A stretch of DNA of 64,000 nt from Bacteroides fragilis (GCA_023664485.1 JAMPFK010000001.1:634653-698652), one strand, 5' to 3'. Counted from the stretch's first letter, positions 1 through 10,493 are shown. Notes: generated by a model from the letters alone, not told the origin. Translations and numbers: made by a program.

Positions 1-373
<373 letters not shown>

Positions 374-436
374 CTATCCGCCATGGTTCCGCCCCGCGGA
401 ATCTTAAATCGATATGAAAAATCTCCGATCTTTCCT

Positions 437-3400
437 CTACTCGTCATAAGATTCTTCAAAATCGACATCCAGCTCCATATCAGCTTCTGCGAAATCGTCA
501 TCCATATAATCCTCTTCCGGCTCTTCGCTGTTGACTAACTCGCCGCTTTCTTCATCAAATTCCTGTTTCTGATAGCCCATATTGCCGAGGGATTCTTTTT
601 CATAATCATAGTTCCTGGAATCGCCTTCGATTTCATAACGGTAATCGTTCTCGCTGTAATCGACAGTTTCCATAATCTCCACTTCGGTCTGGTCTTCCCT
701 GAGCACTCTGACATCCAGCCCGAGAGACTGCAGTTCTTTCAAAAGGACTTTGAACGATTCCGGAATACCGGGTTCAGGAATATTATCTCCTTTGATAATC
801 GCCTCATAGGTCTTGACACGGCCGACAACGTCATCGGATTTCACCGTCAAAATCTCCTGAAGCGTATAAGCTGCGCCGTATGCTTCCAGCGCCCAGACCT
901 CCATTTCACCGAAACGCTGCCCGCCGAACTGTGCTTTACCGCCGAGCGGCTGCTGCGTTACCAGCGCATAAGGGCCCGTAGAACGCGCATGAATCTTATC
1001 GTCTACCAGATGATGCAGTTTCAGATAGTGCATATGGCCGATCGTGACCGGAGCATCAAAATATTCTCCCGTTCTGCCGTCACGGAGCCTTACCTTGCCA
1101 TCCCTGGAAATCGGCACGCCTTTCCACACTTCCCTGTGGTCGCGGTGCTCGGACAAATACTCCATGACTTCCGGCAAAAGCTCTTCTTTATGTTTTTTCT
1201 CAAATTCTTCCCATTCCAGATTGACGTAATCGTTCGCCAGATCCAGCGTATCCATGATATCGCCTTCTTTTGCGCCGTCAAATACCGGCGTCGCCACATC
1301 GAAGCCGAGCGCCCTCGCCGCAAGCGAAAGGTGGATTTCGAGCACCTGTCCGATATTCATACGGGAAGGCACGCCGAGCGGATTCAATACGATATCGAGC
1401 GGGCGTCCGTTCGGCAGATAGGGCATATCCTCTACCGGAAGCACACGGGAAACGACACCCTTGTTCCCGTGACGTCCTGCCATCTTATCACCGACGGAAA
1501 TCTTTCTTTTCTGTGCGATATAAATGCGGACTGCCTGATTCACGCCGGGAGACAATTCATCGCCGTTCTCCCTCGTAAATACTTTTGCATTGACAACAAT
1601 ACCATATTCGCCATGCGGGACTTTCAAAGAAGTATCGCGCACTTCCCTGGCTTTTTCACCGAAAATCGCGCGCAGCAGCCTTTCCTCCGCCGTCAGCTCC
1701 GTCTCGCCCTTTGGCGTCACTTTGCCGACAAGGATATCTCCCGCACGGACCTCCGCGCCGATCCGGATAATTCCTCTCTCATCCAGATCTTTCAGCGCAT
1801 CGTCGCCGACGCCCGGAACGTCTCTCGTAATCTCTTCCGGCCCCAGCTTCGTATCGCGCGCTTCCGCTTCGTATTCTTCTATATGAACGGATGTATACAC
1901 ATCCTCCTGTACGAGTTTCTCGCTGAGCAATACGGCATCTTCGTAGTTATAGCCTTCCCATGTCATAAAGCCGATCAGCGGATTCTTGCCGAGCGCCAGC
2001 TCGCCGTTCTCCGTAGAAGGGCCGTCCGCTATCACTTCCCCTGCCTCCACATGAGCGCCCTTGAATACGATCGGCTTCTGGTTATAGCAGTTGGACTGAT
2101 TGCTCCGGGAAAATTTCGACAAACGGTATTCCTCCTTCCCGCCGTCATCACAGGTTATCCTGATCAGATTAGAGGATACATAATCGACCGTACCCGCTTT
2201 CCTCGCGAGGACACAGACGCCCGAATCGACAGCCGCCTTAGGCTCCATACCCGTGCCGACAACAGGCGCTTCCGTAAACAAAAGCGGTACTGCCTGACGC
2301 TGCATATTGGATCCCATCAGCGCACGGTTCGCATCGTCATTCTGCAGGAACGGAATCAGGGCCGTCGCAACGGAAAATACCATTTTCGGCGATACGTCCA
2401 TATAATCGAACATGGTCTTCGGATATTCCTGCGTTTCCTCCTTGTAACGGCCGGAAATGCTGTTACGGGCGAAATAGCCTTCCGCATCAAGGGGCGCGGA
2501 AGCCTGTGCAACATGATAATTATCCTCCTCGTCCGCCGTCATATAAACGACCTCATCCGTTACGCGCGGATTTGCCGGGTCGCTCTTGTCGATTTTGCGG
2601 TAAGGAGCCTCCACAAAACCGTATTCGTTAATTCTCGCATAGGATGCAAGAGAATTGATCAGACCGATGTTCGGGCCTTCAGGCGTCTCGATCGGACACA
2701 TTCTTCCATAATGCGTATAATGAACATCCCGGACCTCAAATCCTGCCCGGTCCCTCGAAAGGCCGCCGGGACCCAGTGCGGAAAGACGTCTCTTATGAGT
2801 CAGCTCCCCAAGCGGATTGTTCTGATCCATGAACTGCGAAAGCTGGGAAGACCCGAAAAATTCTTTCACCGCAGCCTGTACAGGTTTGATGTTGATCAAT
2901 ACCTGCGGAGAAATTTCCTCCGCATCGTGGGTCGTCATCCTTTCGCGGACGACTCTTTCCAGTCTGGAAAGGCCGATCCGATATTGGTTCTGAAGCAGTT
3001 CACCGACCGCTCTGATACGTCTGTTGCCCAAATGGTCAATGTCATCGTCATTGCCGATTCCATATTCCAGATGGATGTTATAGTTAATAGAAGCAAGAAT
3101 ATCTTCTTTCGTAATATGTTTCGGGATCAGTTCATGTACATTCTTCCGAATCGCCTCCGCCAAAAGCGCGGGATCATCACCGTATTCTTCCAGAATCTGC
3201 TGTAATACCGGATAATAAACGAGCTCCGTAACGCCGAGTTCTCTCGGATTACAGTCCACATGGCTTGTAATGTCTACCATCATGTTAGACAATATTTTGA
3301 CATTTTTTTCTTCTGTCTGTACCCATACATAAGGAACCGCCGCGTTCTGGATGGCATCCGCCGTCTCCGCGGTCACGGTATCGCCGGCGCCCGCGAGCAC

Positions 3401-4315
3401 TTCGCCCGTTGAAGTGTCGATAACGTCTTCCGCCAGCACATGATTTCTGATCCTGTTCCGGAACATCAGCTTCTTATTAAATTTATATCTTCCGACTTTC
3501 GCCAAATCATATCTTCTGGGGTCAAAAAACATCGCATTTATCAGGCTTTCCGCGCTTTCCACGCTGAGAGGCTCGCCCGGACGGATCTTTTTGTACAACT
3601 CCAAAAGCCCTTCCTGATGATTTTCTGAAACGTCCTTGGAAAAGCTTGCCTCAATTTTGGGTTCGTCGCCGAACAGTTCCCGGATCTCATCGTTGGAACC
3701 CACGCCAAGCGCTCTGATCAAAACCGTAATCGGTACTTTTCTGGTCCTGTCAACCCGCACATAAAATACATCGTTAGAATCCGTTTCATATTCCAGCCAC
3801 GCGCCCCGGTTCGGGATGACGGTAGAAGCGAACAGCCTTTTACCGATCTTATCATGGCTTATCGCATAATAAATGCCCGGAGAACGTACCAGCTGGCTGA
3901 CAATAACGCGTTCCGCTCCGTTGATCACGAAAGTTCCCGTCTCTGTCATAAGAGGCAGATCGCCCATAAAAATTTCATGTTCCGTAATTTCGTCTTTTTC
4001 TTTATTGATCAGACGGACTTTAACTTTTAAGGGCGCCGCATAGGTCGCGTCTCGCTCTTTGCACTTCTCGATAGAATACTTAACGTCCTCAGCACACAAT
4101 TCAAAATCTACGAACTCCAGACTCAGATGGCCGCTGTAATCTGAAATTGGAGAAATATCGTCAAAAACTTCTTTCAGCCCTTCATGCAGGAACCACTGAT
4201 AGGAGTTCTTCTGAACTTCGATCAGGTTCGGCATTTCCAGAACCTCTTTCTGTCGTGCATAAGTCATACGCGTGTTCTTACCCGAAGCAGTCGCGCGGAT
4301 TCTGTTCTTTTCCAT
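437..4315 (-). CDS. rpoB: RNA polymerase beta subunit
   Basis: Full-length beta subunit of RNA polymerase, 1292 residues from the chosen start. The ATG at 4315 ([13 protein letters not shown]) is preferred over the ATG two codons upstream because GGGGTG lies 8 nt before it. Recognisable beta signatures include the rifampicin-region motif [27 protein letters not shown], the catalytic GNKGVVS region and the C-terminal [21 protein letters not shown] segment (given here in pieces: [17 protein letters not shown]). The C-terminus is a long acidic tail (rich in E, D, Y) of about 90 residues, common in Firmicutes. The rifampicin-region residues look wild type (D, H and R of the usual cluster are present). 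It has its own upstream promoter besides readthrough from rplJL. Confidence 0.98.
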   Translation of the reverse strand: MEKNRIRATASGKNTRMTYARQKEVLEMPNLIEVQKNSYQWFLHEGLKEVFDDISPISDYSGHLSLEFVDFELCAEDVKYSIEKCKERDATYAAPLKVKVRLINKEKDEITEHEIFMGDLPLMTETGTFVINGAERVIVSQLVRSPGIYYAISHDKIGKRLFASTVIPNRGAWLEYETDSNDVFYVRVDRTRKVPITVLIRALGVGSNDEIRELFGDEPKIEASFSKDVSENHQEGLLELYKKIRPGEPLSVESAESLINAMFFDPRRYDLAKVGRYKFNKKLMFRNRIRNHVLAEDVIDTSTGEVLAGAGDTVTAETADAIQNAAVPYVWVQTEEKNVKILSNMMVDITSHVDCNPRELGVTELVYYPVLQQILEEYGDDPALLAEAIRKNVHELIPKHITKEDILASINYNIHLEYGIGNDDDIDHLGNRRIRAVGELLQNQYRIGLSRLERVVRERMTTHDAEEISPQVLINIKPVQAAVKEFFGSSQLSQFMDQNNPLGELTHKRRLSALGPGGLSRDRAGFEVRDVHYTHYGRMCPIETPEGPNIGLINSLASYARINEYGFVEAPYRKIDKSDPANPRVTDEVVYMTADEEDNYHVAQASAPLDAEGYFARNSISGRYKEETQEYPKTMFDYMDVSPKMVFSVATALIPFLQNDDANRALMGSNMQRQAVPLLFTEAPVVGTGMEPKAAVDSGVCVLARKAGTVDYVSSNLIRITCDDGGKEEYRLSKFSRSNQSNCYNQKPIVFKGAHVEAGEVIADGPSTENGELALGKNPLIGFMTWEGYNYEDAVLLSEKLVQEDVYTSVHIEEYEAEARDTKLGPEEITRDVPGVGDDALKDLDERGIIRIGAEVRAGDILVGKVTPKGETELTAEERLLRAIFGEKAREVRDTSLKVPHGEYGIVVNAKVFTRENGDELSPGVNQAVRIYIAQKRKISVGDKMAGRHGNKGVVSRVLPVEDMPYLPNGRPLDIVLNPLGVPSRMNIGQVLEIHLSLAARALGFDVATPVFDGAKEGDIMDTLDLANDYVNLEWEEFEKKHKEELLPEVMEYLSEHRDHREVWKGVPISRDGKVRLRDGRTGEYFDAPVTIGHMHYLKLHHLVDDKIHARSTGPYALVTQQPLGGKAQFGGQRFGEMEVWALEAYGAAYTLQEILTVKSDDVVGRVKTYEAIIKGDNIPEPGIPESFKVLLKELQSLGLDVRVLREDQTEVEIMETVDYSENDYRYEIEGDSRNYDYEKESLGNMGYQKQEFDEESGELVNSEEPEEDYMDDDFAEADMELDVDFEESYDE

Positions 4316-4406
4316 TGACATTTCACCCCGTTCTTTATGATTTAGCGCCTGTTTATCAAAAAAGACACTACAAATAAGCATACCACACCATAATAGTGCA
4401 CTATAT

Positions 4407-4436
4407 ATTCTACTACAACCCGCCTTACCGAGTCAA
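4407..4436 (-). promoter_or_regulatory. Sigma-A type promoter for rpoBC
   Basis: Reading the minus strand: TTGACT (4436-4431), 18-nt spacer, TAGAAT (4412-4407). It sits between the rplL-rpoB hairpin and the rpoB start, leaving a leader of roughly 85 nt. It would allow rpoBC to be expressed apart from the upstream ribosomal genes. The -35 is near consensus; the -10 is moderate. Confidence 0.6.
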
Positions 4437-4609
4437 CTACAATTTTTCCAATTTTTGCCCCTGTTTTTGCCTTTATTTTTGAAAACCTGAAAATCTGAAA
4501 ATCCTGAATTTTTAAAAATGCAAACCAGAAATGATCGATCGACCTGCCTTACGTTCCCCGCGCGAATTCCGGATATGTCCTGCTTTTGCGCCAATCCCTT
4601 AGTTATAAC

Positions 4610-4647
4610 GAACCGCCTGCGGAATCTCTTTTTTCCACAGGCGGTTC
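4610..4647 (-). terminator. Hairpin in the rplL-rpoB gap (attenuator-like)
   Basis: An inverted repeat (GAACCGCCTG...CAGGCGGTTC) lies 49 bp after the rplL stop. On the minus strand it is not followed by a clear U tract (GTTATAAC), so it looks more like a partial terminator or processing site than a full stop. Partial attenuation between rplL and rpoB is well known in other bacteria; that it acts so here is inference. Confidence 0.55.
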
Positions 4648-4695
4648 TTATCTTTTGTATCTTTCTGAATTCCTTTGTCTCTTTTTTCTGCCGTT

Positions 4696-5070
4696 TTATT
4701 TAAGCGTAACCTTCGCTCCCTCAGCTTCCAGTTTCGCTTTAAGCTCATCTGCTTCCGCTTTGGAGATCGCTTCTTTGACTGTCTTAGGTGCGGAATCAAC
4801 GAGATCTTTTGCTTCCTTCAGGCCAAGACCTGTCGTTTCACGAACAACCTTGATGACCTTAACCTTGTTCGGGCCAACCTCTGTCAGCTCAACGTCGAAC
4901 TCTGTCTTCTCTTCTTCCACTACGCCTGCGTCAGCCGCCGCCGCGACAACTACGCCTGCCGCTGCAGATACGCCGAACTCCTCTTCGCATGCTTTTACCA
5001 GATCATTCAGTTCCAATACCGTCAGCTCTTTGATTGCATCAATGAATTCCTGAGTCGTTAATTTTGCCAT
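4696..5070 (-). CDS. rplL: Ribosomal protein bL12 (L7/L12)
   Basis: Stalk protein of the 50S subunit, 124 residues, the usual length. The N-terminal dimerisation part ([20 protein letters not shown]) is followed by an alanine-rich hinge ([14 protein letters not shown]) and the factor-binding C-terminal domain ([30 protein letters not shown]). A strong GGAGGTAAATTATC ribosome site precedes the ATG. It lies 62 bp downstream of rplJ in the same transcript and is the partner of L10, with which it forms the L10-(L12)n complex that also controls the leader described below. Confidence 0.98.
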   Translation of the reverse strand: MAKLTTQEFIDAIKELTVLELNDLVKACEEEFGVSAAAGVVVAAAADAGVVEEEKTEFDVELTEVGPNKVKVIKVVRETTGLGLKEAKDLVDSAPKTVKEAISKAEADELKAKLEAEGAKVTLK

Positions 5071-5132
5071 GATAATTTACCTCCATTTAATATTTAATCA
5101 TCTGATTTTACCGTTATGCGGCCCTTTTCCCC

Positions 5133-5687
5133 TTATTCCGCCGCAGGCGCTGCCGCTTCTTCAGCAGGCTCTTCTTTTGCCGCGGGAGCTTCGCACGCCG
5201 ATGCGCCGCCTTTTTCCGCGAGCTGATCCATAACGCGGGCAAAGTTCGCGATCGGGGACTGGATGCTTCCAAGCAGCCTGGAAAGCAGTTCTTCTCTGGA
5301 AGGAATCCTGGAAATATTGATAATGCCTTCCGCATCGTAAACGATGCCTTCCACAATGCCGCCCTTGACCTCAAGCTTATCCGCAGTTTTCGCAAACTTG
5401 CAGATCATTCTCGCAGGCGCCGTTGCGTCTTCCGTAGAAATCGCAAGCGCGCTCGGCCCTTCCAGGTAAGGAAGAAGCGCTTCGCATTCGGTTCCCCTGA
5501 ACGCAAAATTCATCATTGTGTTTTTGTAAACCTTGTAAGTGATACCCGCTTCACGCAGCTGCTTACGAAGCTCTGTATCCTGCTCTACCGTAAGTCCGCG
5601 GTAATCGACCAGAACGACCGACTGAGCGTCTTTGATGGATGCGGAAATCTCCTCTATGACAGGTTTCTTCAATTCAACTTTTGCCAT
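5133..5687 (-). CDS. rplJ: Ribosomal protein uL10
   Basis: L10 anchors the L12 stalk to 23S rRNA. The start is the ATG at 5687 (MAKVELKKPVIEEI), preceded by GGAGGTAAATAAA; an upstream in-frame extension of 25 codons lies in the leader and has no ribosome site. The protein is 184 residues: an RNA-binding N-terminal domain (VVLVDYRGLTVEQ, YKVYKNTMM) and a helical tail, ending in an alanine/glutamate-rich stretch. Expression is expected to be autoregulated by the L10 leader at 5788-5925. Confidence 0.97.
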   Translation of the reverse strand: MAKVELKKPVIEEISASIKDAQSVVLVDYRGLTVEQDTELRKQLREAGITYKVYKNTMMNFAFRGTECEALLPYLEGPSALAISTEDATAPARMICKFAKTADKLEVKGGIVEGIVYDAEGIINISRIPSREELLSRLLGSIQSPIANFARVMDQLAEKGGASACEAPAAKEEPAEEAAAPAAE

Positions 5688-5787
5688 TTTATTTACCTCC
5701 TTTATAGATTTTACGCCGAAAGGAGTTCTGTGAAAAGCTTTCACAAACAACGGACAGCGCATTCTGCGGACTGTCTTTTATGTTGAT

Positions 5788-5816
5788 AAAAAAACCTCCC
5801 TGAAGACAGGAAGGTT
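5788..5816 (-). terminator. Intrinsic terminator of the L10 leader
   Basis: Minus strand reads AACCTTCCTG-TCTT-CAGGGAGGTT followed by TTTTT. A 10-bp stem, 4-nt loop and U run make a clear intrinsic terminator placed upstream of rplJ, so it must be conditional for the genes to be expressed. Confidence 0.85.
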
Positions 5817-5925
5817 CAAATTTTCATCATAAACTCTTCTCCTCGGCAGGCGGTATCCCTACTCTTACGCCATTACGGCGCCTGCTGTCTTCGGCATGGT
5901 CAAACGACCGTTCTTACTATAGCAT
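5788..5925 (-). promoter_or_regulatory. Ribosomal protein L10 leader
   Basis: The 5' untranslated region of rplJ is long and strongly base-paired. On the minus strand it carries a GC-rich branched segment (AGCAGGCGCCGTAATGGCG, then GCCTGCCGAGG) followed at 5788-5816 by a terminator hairpin. This order and position are those of the L10 leader family, in which L10-L12 binding favours termination. A covariance search with the L10_leader model would confirm it; I rely on position, length and the terminal hairpin. Confidence 0.8.
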
Positions 5926-5945
5926 AGCTGTTTTCCGGCTGTCAA
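5916..5945 (-). promoter_or_regulatory. Sigma-A promoter for rplJL
   Basis: Minus strand TTGACA (5945-5940), 18-nt spacer, TATAGT (5921-5916). It lies just upstream of the L10 leader and between it and the capA-like gene, so rplJL has its own start and does not depend on the rplK/rplA/capA transcript. Confidence 0.8.
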
Positions 5946-5990
5946 TACTTTTTCTGAAAAATTGAAACACAGCGGGCGGGCCAGGGCTTA

Positions 5991-7274
5991 TCACGGCAGC
6001 GTCACATAGCCGTCCTCATCTATCTGCACGCCCTGCGACATTCTGCGCATTTCGCCGAGCACTCTCGCCTTTTCCTCCCCTTCGAGCAGGCTCGTCCGGC
6101 AATTGTTCTGAATGCAGGGGATGAACTGGAAGCTCTGCAGCCCTTCCTCCGTTACCGTCACTTTGACCATGCCGGTATCGATCGGCCTGGAATTGAACCA
6201 GAAATTGCCGAGGCTGTAAATCACCGGAACGCCGTCTATGATTTCGATTCTCTGCAGGATATGCGGATGGTCGCCGATGATCAGATCCGCGCCGGCCGCT
6301 GCCAGCTCCGGGGCCTGTTTCTCCTGCGCCCAGTCCGTCTCCTCCTGATTCTCCGTTCCCCAGTGAATGTAAACGATGACGAAGTCGTTCTCTTCTTTTG
6401 CCGCCGCCACTGTCTGCATGAGCCTCTCTCCATTAAGGCAGCGGAAAACGCCGGGCGAAGTCCCGGTCGCCCCTTTGGTATCGGGATTATCCAGCCTTTC
6501 TATCTGTGTCGCGGAAACGAAGGCGATCCTGATATCGTTGACGATAAAACAGACCGGAGCGGAGGCCTCTTCTATATTCCCGCCGGCCCCCACATAGGGG
6601 ATTCCCTCTTCCCGCAAAATCTGCATCGTATCCAAAAGCGCCTGCTCTCCATAATCATAAGCATGATTGTTGGCAAGCGATACGATATCTACGCCGAGCT
6701 CCGTCAGATAGGCAGCAGAATCAGGCCTTGCGCGGAACGTAAACTGCTTCTCCGGCGTCGGCTCCCCTCTGTCCGAATAGGCGAATTCATTGTTGAGCAT
6801 CATAATATCCGCGCTCTGCATCTCCCCGATCAGGTCCGGGGCGATTCCGCTGCCGATATCGCCGCCGCTTTGCAGTACTCTGGCCATCACGCTGTAATTC
6901 GGATCGAAAAGGATATCTCCCGCAAATGTAATCGTCACCGAATCTTCGCTGGCGGCCTCTTTTGCATAGATATTGTGTTCCGCCATATAGGCCTCATCCT
7001 GTAAAATATCCGCATACCGGCTTTTATTGACGGCCGGCTCTTCCTTCCCGTTTTCGGCTTCCTCCTCTTCCTCTTCATCCTCCTTTTCCAAAGGAGGTTC
7101 TTCTACGATCGTTTCCTTCGTCGATTGGATATTCCGTTGAACGGGCTCTTCCGCTTTTTCAACATATTGGTAAGCGAACATAGCAAAAAGCCCTGCCGAT
7201 ATAACGATGATCAGGGTAATGCAAAAAGGCATTATGAAGTTAGGACGCTTTTTTCTACGTCTCTTTCTGCCCAT
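5991..7274 (-). CDS. CapA-family (poly-gamma-glutamate cap) metallophosphatase-like protein
   Basis: A 427-residue membrane-anchored protein: basic start, one membrane segment at about residues 13-35, an acidic glutamate-rich linker (about 53-85), then a CapA/PgsA-type domain from about residue 112. Visible family motifs are ITFAGDILFD, MLNNEFAYS, VSLANNHAYDYG, VYIHWGTE and IGDHPHI, which carry the metal-binding Asp, Asn and His residues of this calcineurin-like fold. Family members are tied to poly-gamma-glutamate or to extracytoplasmic phosphatase functions; the true substrate here is not known. No capB/C/D or pgs partner is nearby. It is inserted between rplA and the rplJ promoter, an unusual neighbour for translation genes, 76 bp after rplA. 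Confidence 0.85.
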   Translation of the reverse strand: MGRKRRRKKRPNFIMPFCITLIIVISAGLFAMFAYQYVEKAEEPVQRNIQSTKETIVEEPPLEKEDEEEEEEAENGKEEPAVNKSRYADILQDEAYMAEHNIYAKEAASEDSVTITFAGDILFDPNYSVMARVLQSGGDIGSGIAPDLIGEMQSADIMMLNNEFAYSDRGEPTPEKQFTFRARPDSAAYLTELGVDIVSLANNHAYDYGEQALLDTMQILREEGIPYVGAGGNIEEASAPVCFIVNDIRIAFVSATQIERLDNPDTKGATGTSPGVFRCLNGERLMQTVAAAKEENDFVIVYIHWGTENQEETDWAQEKQAPELAAAGADLIIGDHPHILQRIEIIDGVPVIYSLGNFWFNSRPIDTGMVKVTVTEEGLQSFQFIPCIQNNCRTSLLEGEEKARVLGEMRRMSQGVQIDEDGYVTLP

Positions 7275-7310
7275 GCTCGTTTCTTTTCCTTAAATCCGCC
7301 GCTTACGCAA

Positions 7311-7340
7311 AAGATTCCCGCCGTTTCCAGCAGGAATCTT
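7311..7340 (-). terminator. Hairpin after rplA
   Basis: Minus strand AAGATTCC...GGAATCTT with an inner CTG/CGG pairing, then TTGCG. It lies 11 bp past the rplA stop and before the capA-like start. The U tract is weak, so some readthrough into capA is likely. Confidence 0.5.
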
Positions 7341-7350
7341 CTTAAACAGC

Positions 7351-8040
7351 TTAATATTTCGCCGTACTTACCTTGATGCCAGGACCCATTGTCGTAGAAA
7401 GCGTAATGCTTCTTAAAAACTGTCCTTTTACCGCCGAAGGCCTTGCCTTTGCAACCGCCTCCATTAACGTATCAAAGTTTTCCTGCAGCTTTGCTTCATC
7501 GAATGAAACTTTACCGACAGGCGCATGGATAATATTCGCCTTGTCCAGTCTGTACTCGATTTTACCTGCCTTGATATCATTAACCGCCTTAGTCACATCC
7601 ATCGTTACCGTACCGGCCTTCGGATTCGGCATCAGGCCTTTCGGACCGAGTATCTTACCGAGCCGGCCGACAATGCCCATCATATCGGGAGTCGCGACAA
7701 CGACATCGAAATCCAGCCATCCTTCATTCTGAATCCTGGGAATCAGCTCGTCGCCTCCTACATAATCGGCGCCGGCAGCTTCTGCCTCCGCAACTTTATC
7801 TCCTTTGGCAAATACAAGGACCTTAACAGTCTTACCTGTACCATTCGGCAGTACGACTGCGCCGCGGATCTGCTGTTCCGCATGGCGGCCGTCGCAGCCG
7901 GTCTTAATATGAACTTCTACGGTCTCGTCAAATTTCGCCGTAGCGGTCTTTTTTACTAATGCGACTGCATCCGCCGGCTCATACTGAATTTTACGATCTA
8001 CCAGCTTCGCAGCTTCCTGATATTTCTTACCATGTTTCAT
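7351..8040 (-). CDS. rplA: Ribosomal protein uL1
   Basis: L1 of the 50S L1 stalk, 229 residues, full length. Motifs include KHGKKYQEA near the start, [15 protein letters not shown], the conserved [17 protein letters not shown] (GPKGLMP) RNA-binding segment and the C-terminal [14 protein letters not shown]. It follows rplK by 13 bp, the standard rplK-rplA pairing. L1 represses its own operon in many bacteria. Confidence 0.98.
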   Translation of the reverse strand: MKHGKKYQEAAKLVDRKIQYEPADAVALVKKTATAKFDETVEVHIKTGCDGRHAEQQIRGAVVLPNGTGKTVKVLVFAKGDKVAEAEAAGADYVGGDELIPRIQNEGWLDFDVVVATPDMMGIVGRLGKILGPKGLMPNPKAGTVTMDVTKAVNDIKAGKIEYRLDKANIIHAPVGKVSFDEAKLQENFDTLMEAVAKARPSAVKGQFLRSITLSTTMGPGIKVSTAKY

Positions 8041-8053
8041 GTCCGTTCCTCCA

Positions 8054-8479
8054 TTACTCTTCTACTGTGATGCCCATACTTCTCGCAGTACCGGCGATCA
8101 TGCTCATAGCCGCTTCAAGACTTGCCGCATTTAAATCGGGCATTTTAAGCTCTGCGATTTCCTGAAGTTTTGCCCTGGAAATTGACGCAACCTTCGTCTT
8201 ATTCGGTACGGCCGAACCGGACTTAATGTTGCATGCTTTTTTCAAAAGAACCGCAGCCGGCGGAGTCTTTGTAACGAAACTGAAACTTCTGTCTGCATAT
8301 ACTGTGATAACGACCGGAATGATCACATCGCCCTTATCAGCAGTTCTCGCGTTGAACTGTTTGGTAAATTCAACGATGTTGACGCCATGCTGTCCGAGTG
8401 CAGGACCAACCGGCGGCGCTGGCGTAGCTTTACCAGCAGGAATCTGTAACTTGATATATCCTTCTACTTTCTTTGCCAT
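8054..8479 (-). CDS. rplK: Ribosomal protein uL11
   Basis: L11 of the GTPase-associated centre, 141 residues. The start ATG at 8479 ([20 protein letters not shown]) has GGAGGTGCCGTT before it; the longer in-frame extension reads through the structured leader and is rejected. The proline-rich linker motif [16 protein letters not shown] and the C-terminal rRNA-binding domain (AGTARSMGI) are intact. Confidence 0.98.
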   Translation of the reverse strand: MAKKVEGYIKLQIPAGKATPAPPVGPALGQHGVNIVEFTKQFNARTADKGDVIIPVVITVYADRSFSFVTKTPPAAVLLKKACNIKSGSAVPNKTKVASISRAKLQEIAELKMPDLNAASLEAAMSMIAGTARSMGITVEE

Positions 8480-8578
8480 AACGGCACCTCCTAAATATAA
8501 TGTGGTATAGGCGTAACATGTTCTCTTCTCAACCCGCAGGGCTGATATTCCGGCAAAGCCGAAATGAAATTCCTGCCA

Positions 8579-8595
8579 TTTCAGCGAAGCTGAAA
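8579..8595 (-). other. Perfect hairpin in the nusG-rplK gap
   Basis: The 160-bp gap between nusG and rplK contains the perfect hairpin TTTCAGC-TTC-GCTGAAA on the minus strand, followed by a second imperfect hairpin (TTTCGGCTTTGCCGGAA, about 8553-8569). There is no U run, so this is likely a structured rplKA leader, possibly the target of L1 feedback, rather than a terminator. The function is inference. Confidence 0.45.
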
Positions 8596-8642
8596 CGTTA
8601 CTCCCACACATATCTAAACCGCATACGCGGAATAAATATCTT

Positions 8643-9161
8643 TTACTTTAAGTTCCTTACTTCCGCAAAACTGATCTCTACCGGCGTTTCCCGGCCGAAC
8701 AGCTCCACATTGATCGTCGCCGTCTGCTTGCCGTAATCCATTCTCTGGACGACGCCGACCGTATCCTTCCAGACGCCTGCAACGACCGCGATGGTATCTC
8801 CTTCCGCAAAATCCACCGTAACATTCTCAACTTTGATACCGAGCGGTTTCATTTCGGCTTCCGAAAGCGGCACCGGCTTGCTTCCCGGCCCTACGAATCC
8901 AGTCACTCCTCTGGTATTTCTGACAACATACCATGTGTCGTCGTTCATGACCATATTAATCAGGACATAACCTGGGAACATCTTTTTCTGGACATTTTTC
9001 CTGGCGCCGTTCTTCATTTCCATAACTTCCTGCATCGGGACCCGGACCTCCAGAATTTCTTCTTCCAAATGTCTGTTTTCTATTGTTTTCTCAATATTGG
9101 CCTTTACCTTATTTTCATACCCGGAATAAGTATGAACAACATACCAGTTTGCTTCTGCCAT
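8643..9161 (-). CDS. nusG: Transcription termination/antitermination factor NusG
   Basis: NusG, 172 residues from the ATG at 9161 ([20 protein letters not shown]), chosen because GAGGGG lies 7 nt upstream; the GTG five codons earlier overlaps that site. The NGN domain ([30 protein letters not shown]) is followed by a KOW domain ([19 protein letters not shown]). It binds RNA polymerase and Rho or ribosomes. It sits 16 bp after secE, the normal order. Confidence 0.97.
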   Translation of the reverse strand: MAEANWYVVHTYSGYENKVKANIEKTIENRHLEEEILEVRVPMQEVMEMKNGARKNVQKKMFPGYVLINMVMNDDTWYVVRNTRGVTGFVGPGSKPVPLSEAEMKPLGIKVENVTVDFAEGDTIAVVAGVWKDTVGVVQRMDYGKQTATINVELFGRETPVEISFAEVRNLK

Positions 9162-9177
9162 ACGATTACCCCTCACT

Positions 9178-9390
9178 CTACAATGTTGTCAAGAAATCAA
9201 CGCCATACTGAAGCGCAAAATCAAGTATGGTAATGATAATGCCTACCACAACTGAGATCGCGACTACCGCAATCGATTGTTTCAAAAGGGAATCTTTATC
9301 CGGCCAGGTAATTTTCCGGAATTCGGCTTTTACGCCATTCCAGAATTTAACCGGTTTGGATATTTTGTCTGATTTTGCAGAATCTCCCAT
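9178..9390 (-). CDS. secE: Protein translocase subunit SecE
   Basis: Small single-span subunit of the SecYEG channel, 70 residues from the ATG at 9390 (MGDSAKSDKISKPVKFWNGV). The conserved amphipathic segment AEFRKITWPDKDSLLKQS precedes one membrane helix (VVAISVVVGIIITILDFAL). A GTG 17 codons upstream is possible but has no ribosome site; the ATG also lacks a strong one, so the start is not certain. Between rpmG and nusG, as usual in Firmicutes. Confidence 0.92.
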   Translation of the reverse strand: MGDSAKSDKISKPVKFWNGVKAEFRKITWPDKDSLLKQSIAVVAISVVVGIIITILDFALQYGVDFLTTL

Positions 9391-9450
9391 TCTCGATAAC
9401 CATGCCCTTTCCACAGCCTGCAAACTCTGGGCCGCAGGCACAAATTCAAA

Positions 9451-9600
9451 TTATCTGGTTTCCTTATGCGTCGTGTGCTTTTTGCAAAATCTGCAATATT
9501 TCTTCGTCTCCATTCTGTCCGGATGGGCTTTCTTATCTTTCGTAGTATTGTAATTACGCTGTTTGCATTCTGTACATGCCAATGTGATTCTTGTACGCAT
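9451..9600 (-). CDS. rpmG: Ribosomal protein bL33
   Basis: A 49-residue protein beginning [17 protein letters not shown] and ending [17 protein letters not shown]. The two CxxC pairs (CTEC, CRFC) form the zinc ribbon of the zinc-containing L33 form. GGAGGTAACGGGA precedes the ATG. It is the first gene of the rpmG-secE-nusG-rplKA transcript. Too short for a standard long-ORF scan, but the match to L33 is unmistakable. Confidence 0.97.
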   Translation of the reverse strand: MRTRITLACTECKQRNYNTTKDKKAHPDRMETKKYCRFCKKHTTHKETR

Positions 9601-9667
9601 TCCCGTTACCTCCGCTTGCTTCTATTTTTGAGCATAAAAAAAAGACCTGAATTCATCTTGTTTGTAT

Positions 9668-9696
9668 ACTATATCACAGCGTTTTTTGTTCGTCAA
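9668..9696 (-). promoter_or_regulatory. Sigma-A promoter of the rpmG-secE-nusG operon
   Basis: Minus strand TTGACG (9696-9691), 17-nt spacer, TATAGT (9673-9668), with an AT-rich stretch just upstream that could act as an UP element. It gives a leader of about 60 nt before rpmG. Confidence 0.8.
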
Positions 9697-9739
9697 CCGC
9701 TTTATTTTTAAAAAAATAAAAAAATTCCAAAATAAGCCT

Positions 9740-9766
9740 TAATTATCTGTAAATACCAGCCGATAT
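9740..9766 (+). promoter_or_regulatory. SigD (sigma-28) flagellar promoter
   Basis: TAAT at 9740-9743, 15-nt spacer, GCCGATAT at 9759-9766. The -10 is a perfect SigD box and the -35 differs by one base from TAAA. It points at the FlxA-like gene at 9819 and places that gene in the motility regulon. Confidence 0.8.
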
Positions 9767-9818
9767 GATATATAAGATACGTTGTAATATGCACTGACGC
9801 AGGAACGGGGATGAACAC

Positions 9819-10493
9819 ATGAATATAACGAACGCGAACCAGTCGGTGGGCTTCATGCCCGTCAGCCAGTCAACACAGGACAGCCACGAACAGAATATCC
9901 AGAAGCAGATTACGAGTCTTCAGGAAAAGATGCGGGACATTACTTATAATAATGAAATGCCATCCGAAGAAAAGAACGACCAAAAAAAAGTCCTTCAGGA
10001 AAAGATTCAGGATCTGAACAGCGAGTTAAAACAATATCAGATCCGGAAACGGCAGGAAGAGGCGGAGAAAAGAAAGGAAGAAGCCGCCAGGAAAGAACGG
10101 GAAGAAACGGCGGCCGCGGAAGAAAAAAACGGCGCGGAAGCCGGTACGGAAGAAACCGAAGAAGAAATCCTTCCTTTCCCGGAATCCAATGCGGCCAAAA
10201 GCATTCTTTCCAGTTCCAATACAAAAGAACATCTTGACAATCTGCAGAAGGTCCGGAATGATCTGTTGGGAAAACTGCGTACCGCTGCAACGGAAGAGGA
10301 AAAAGCCAGACTGCGGAAGCGCATCAGCAGGGTTTCAAAAGGCATGGGCGTGAATATCCGGACAATCAGCGATGCCATCGCCGACGCGCAGAAGAACGAA
10401 AATGCGCAGAAGGGCGCCTCTAAAACATCAAAGGAACGGAAGGAGGATTCCGTGATACCGGGCAAAGTCATCATTACCCGGAAAAGAGATTGA
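9819..10493 (+). CDS. FlxA-like coiled-coil protein, SigD controlled
   Basis: A 224-residue hydrophilic protein with no signal peptide or membrane segment. Residues about 25-110 are a long charged coiled coil (IQKQITSLQEKMRDI, VLQEKIQDLNSELKQYQ, then an E/K/R-rich run), resembling the FlxA-like family; the rest is low-complexity acidic sequence plus a second helical part (about 125-195). FlxA is a sigma-28 target of unknown function in E. coli, and here a matching SigD promoter lies 53 bp upstream, which supports the flagellar link. It precedes a FliD-related gene. The start uses GGGG 8 nt upstream; an ATG at 9811 stops at once. The biochemical role is unknown. Confidence 0.65.
   Translation: MNITNANQSVGFMPVSQSTQDSHEQNIQKQITSLQEKMRDITYNNEMPSEEKNDQKKVLQEKIQDLNSELKQYQIRKRQEEAEKRKEEAARKEREETAAAEEKNGAEAGTEETEEEILPFPESNAAKSILSSSNTKEHLDNLQKVRNDLLGKLRTAATEEEKARLRKRISRVSKGMGVNIRTISDAIADAQKNENAQKGASKTSKERKEDSVIPGKVIITRKRD

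Noticed and set aside
989..3205. Long plus-strand open frame (738 codons) opposite rpoB
   Set aside because: It is antisense to an intact, well conserved rpoB, has no family features and lacks a ribosome site; it results from codon bias of the real gene.
9420..9460. tRNA-like T-arm sequence between rpmG and secE
   Set aside because: The stretch AATTTGAATTTGTGCC looks T-arm-like, but it directly follows the rpmG stop and no D arm, anticodon arm or acceptor stem can be built.
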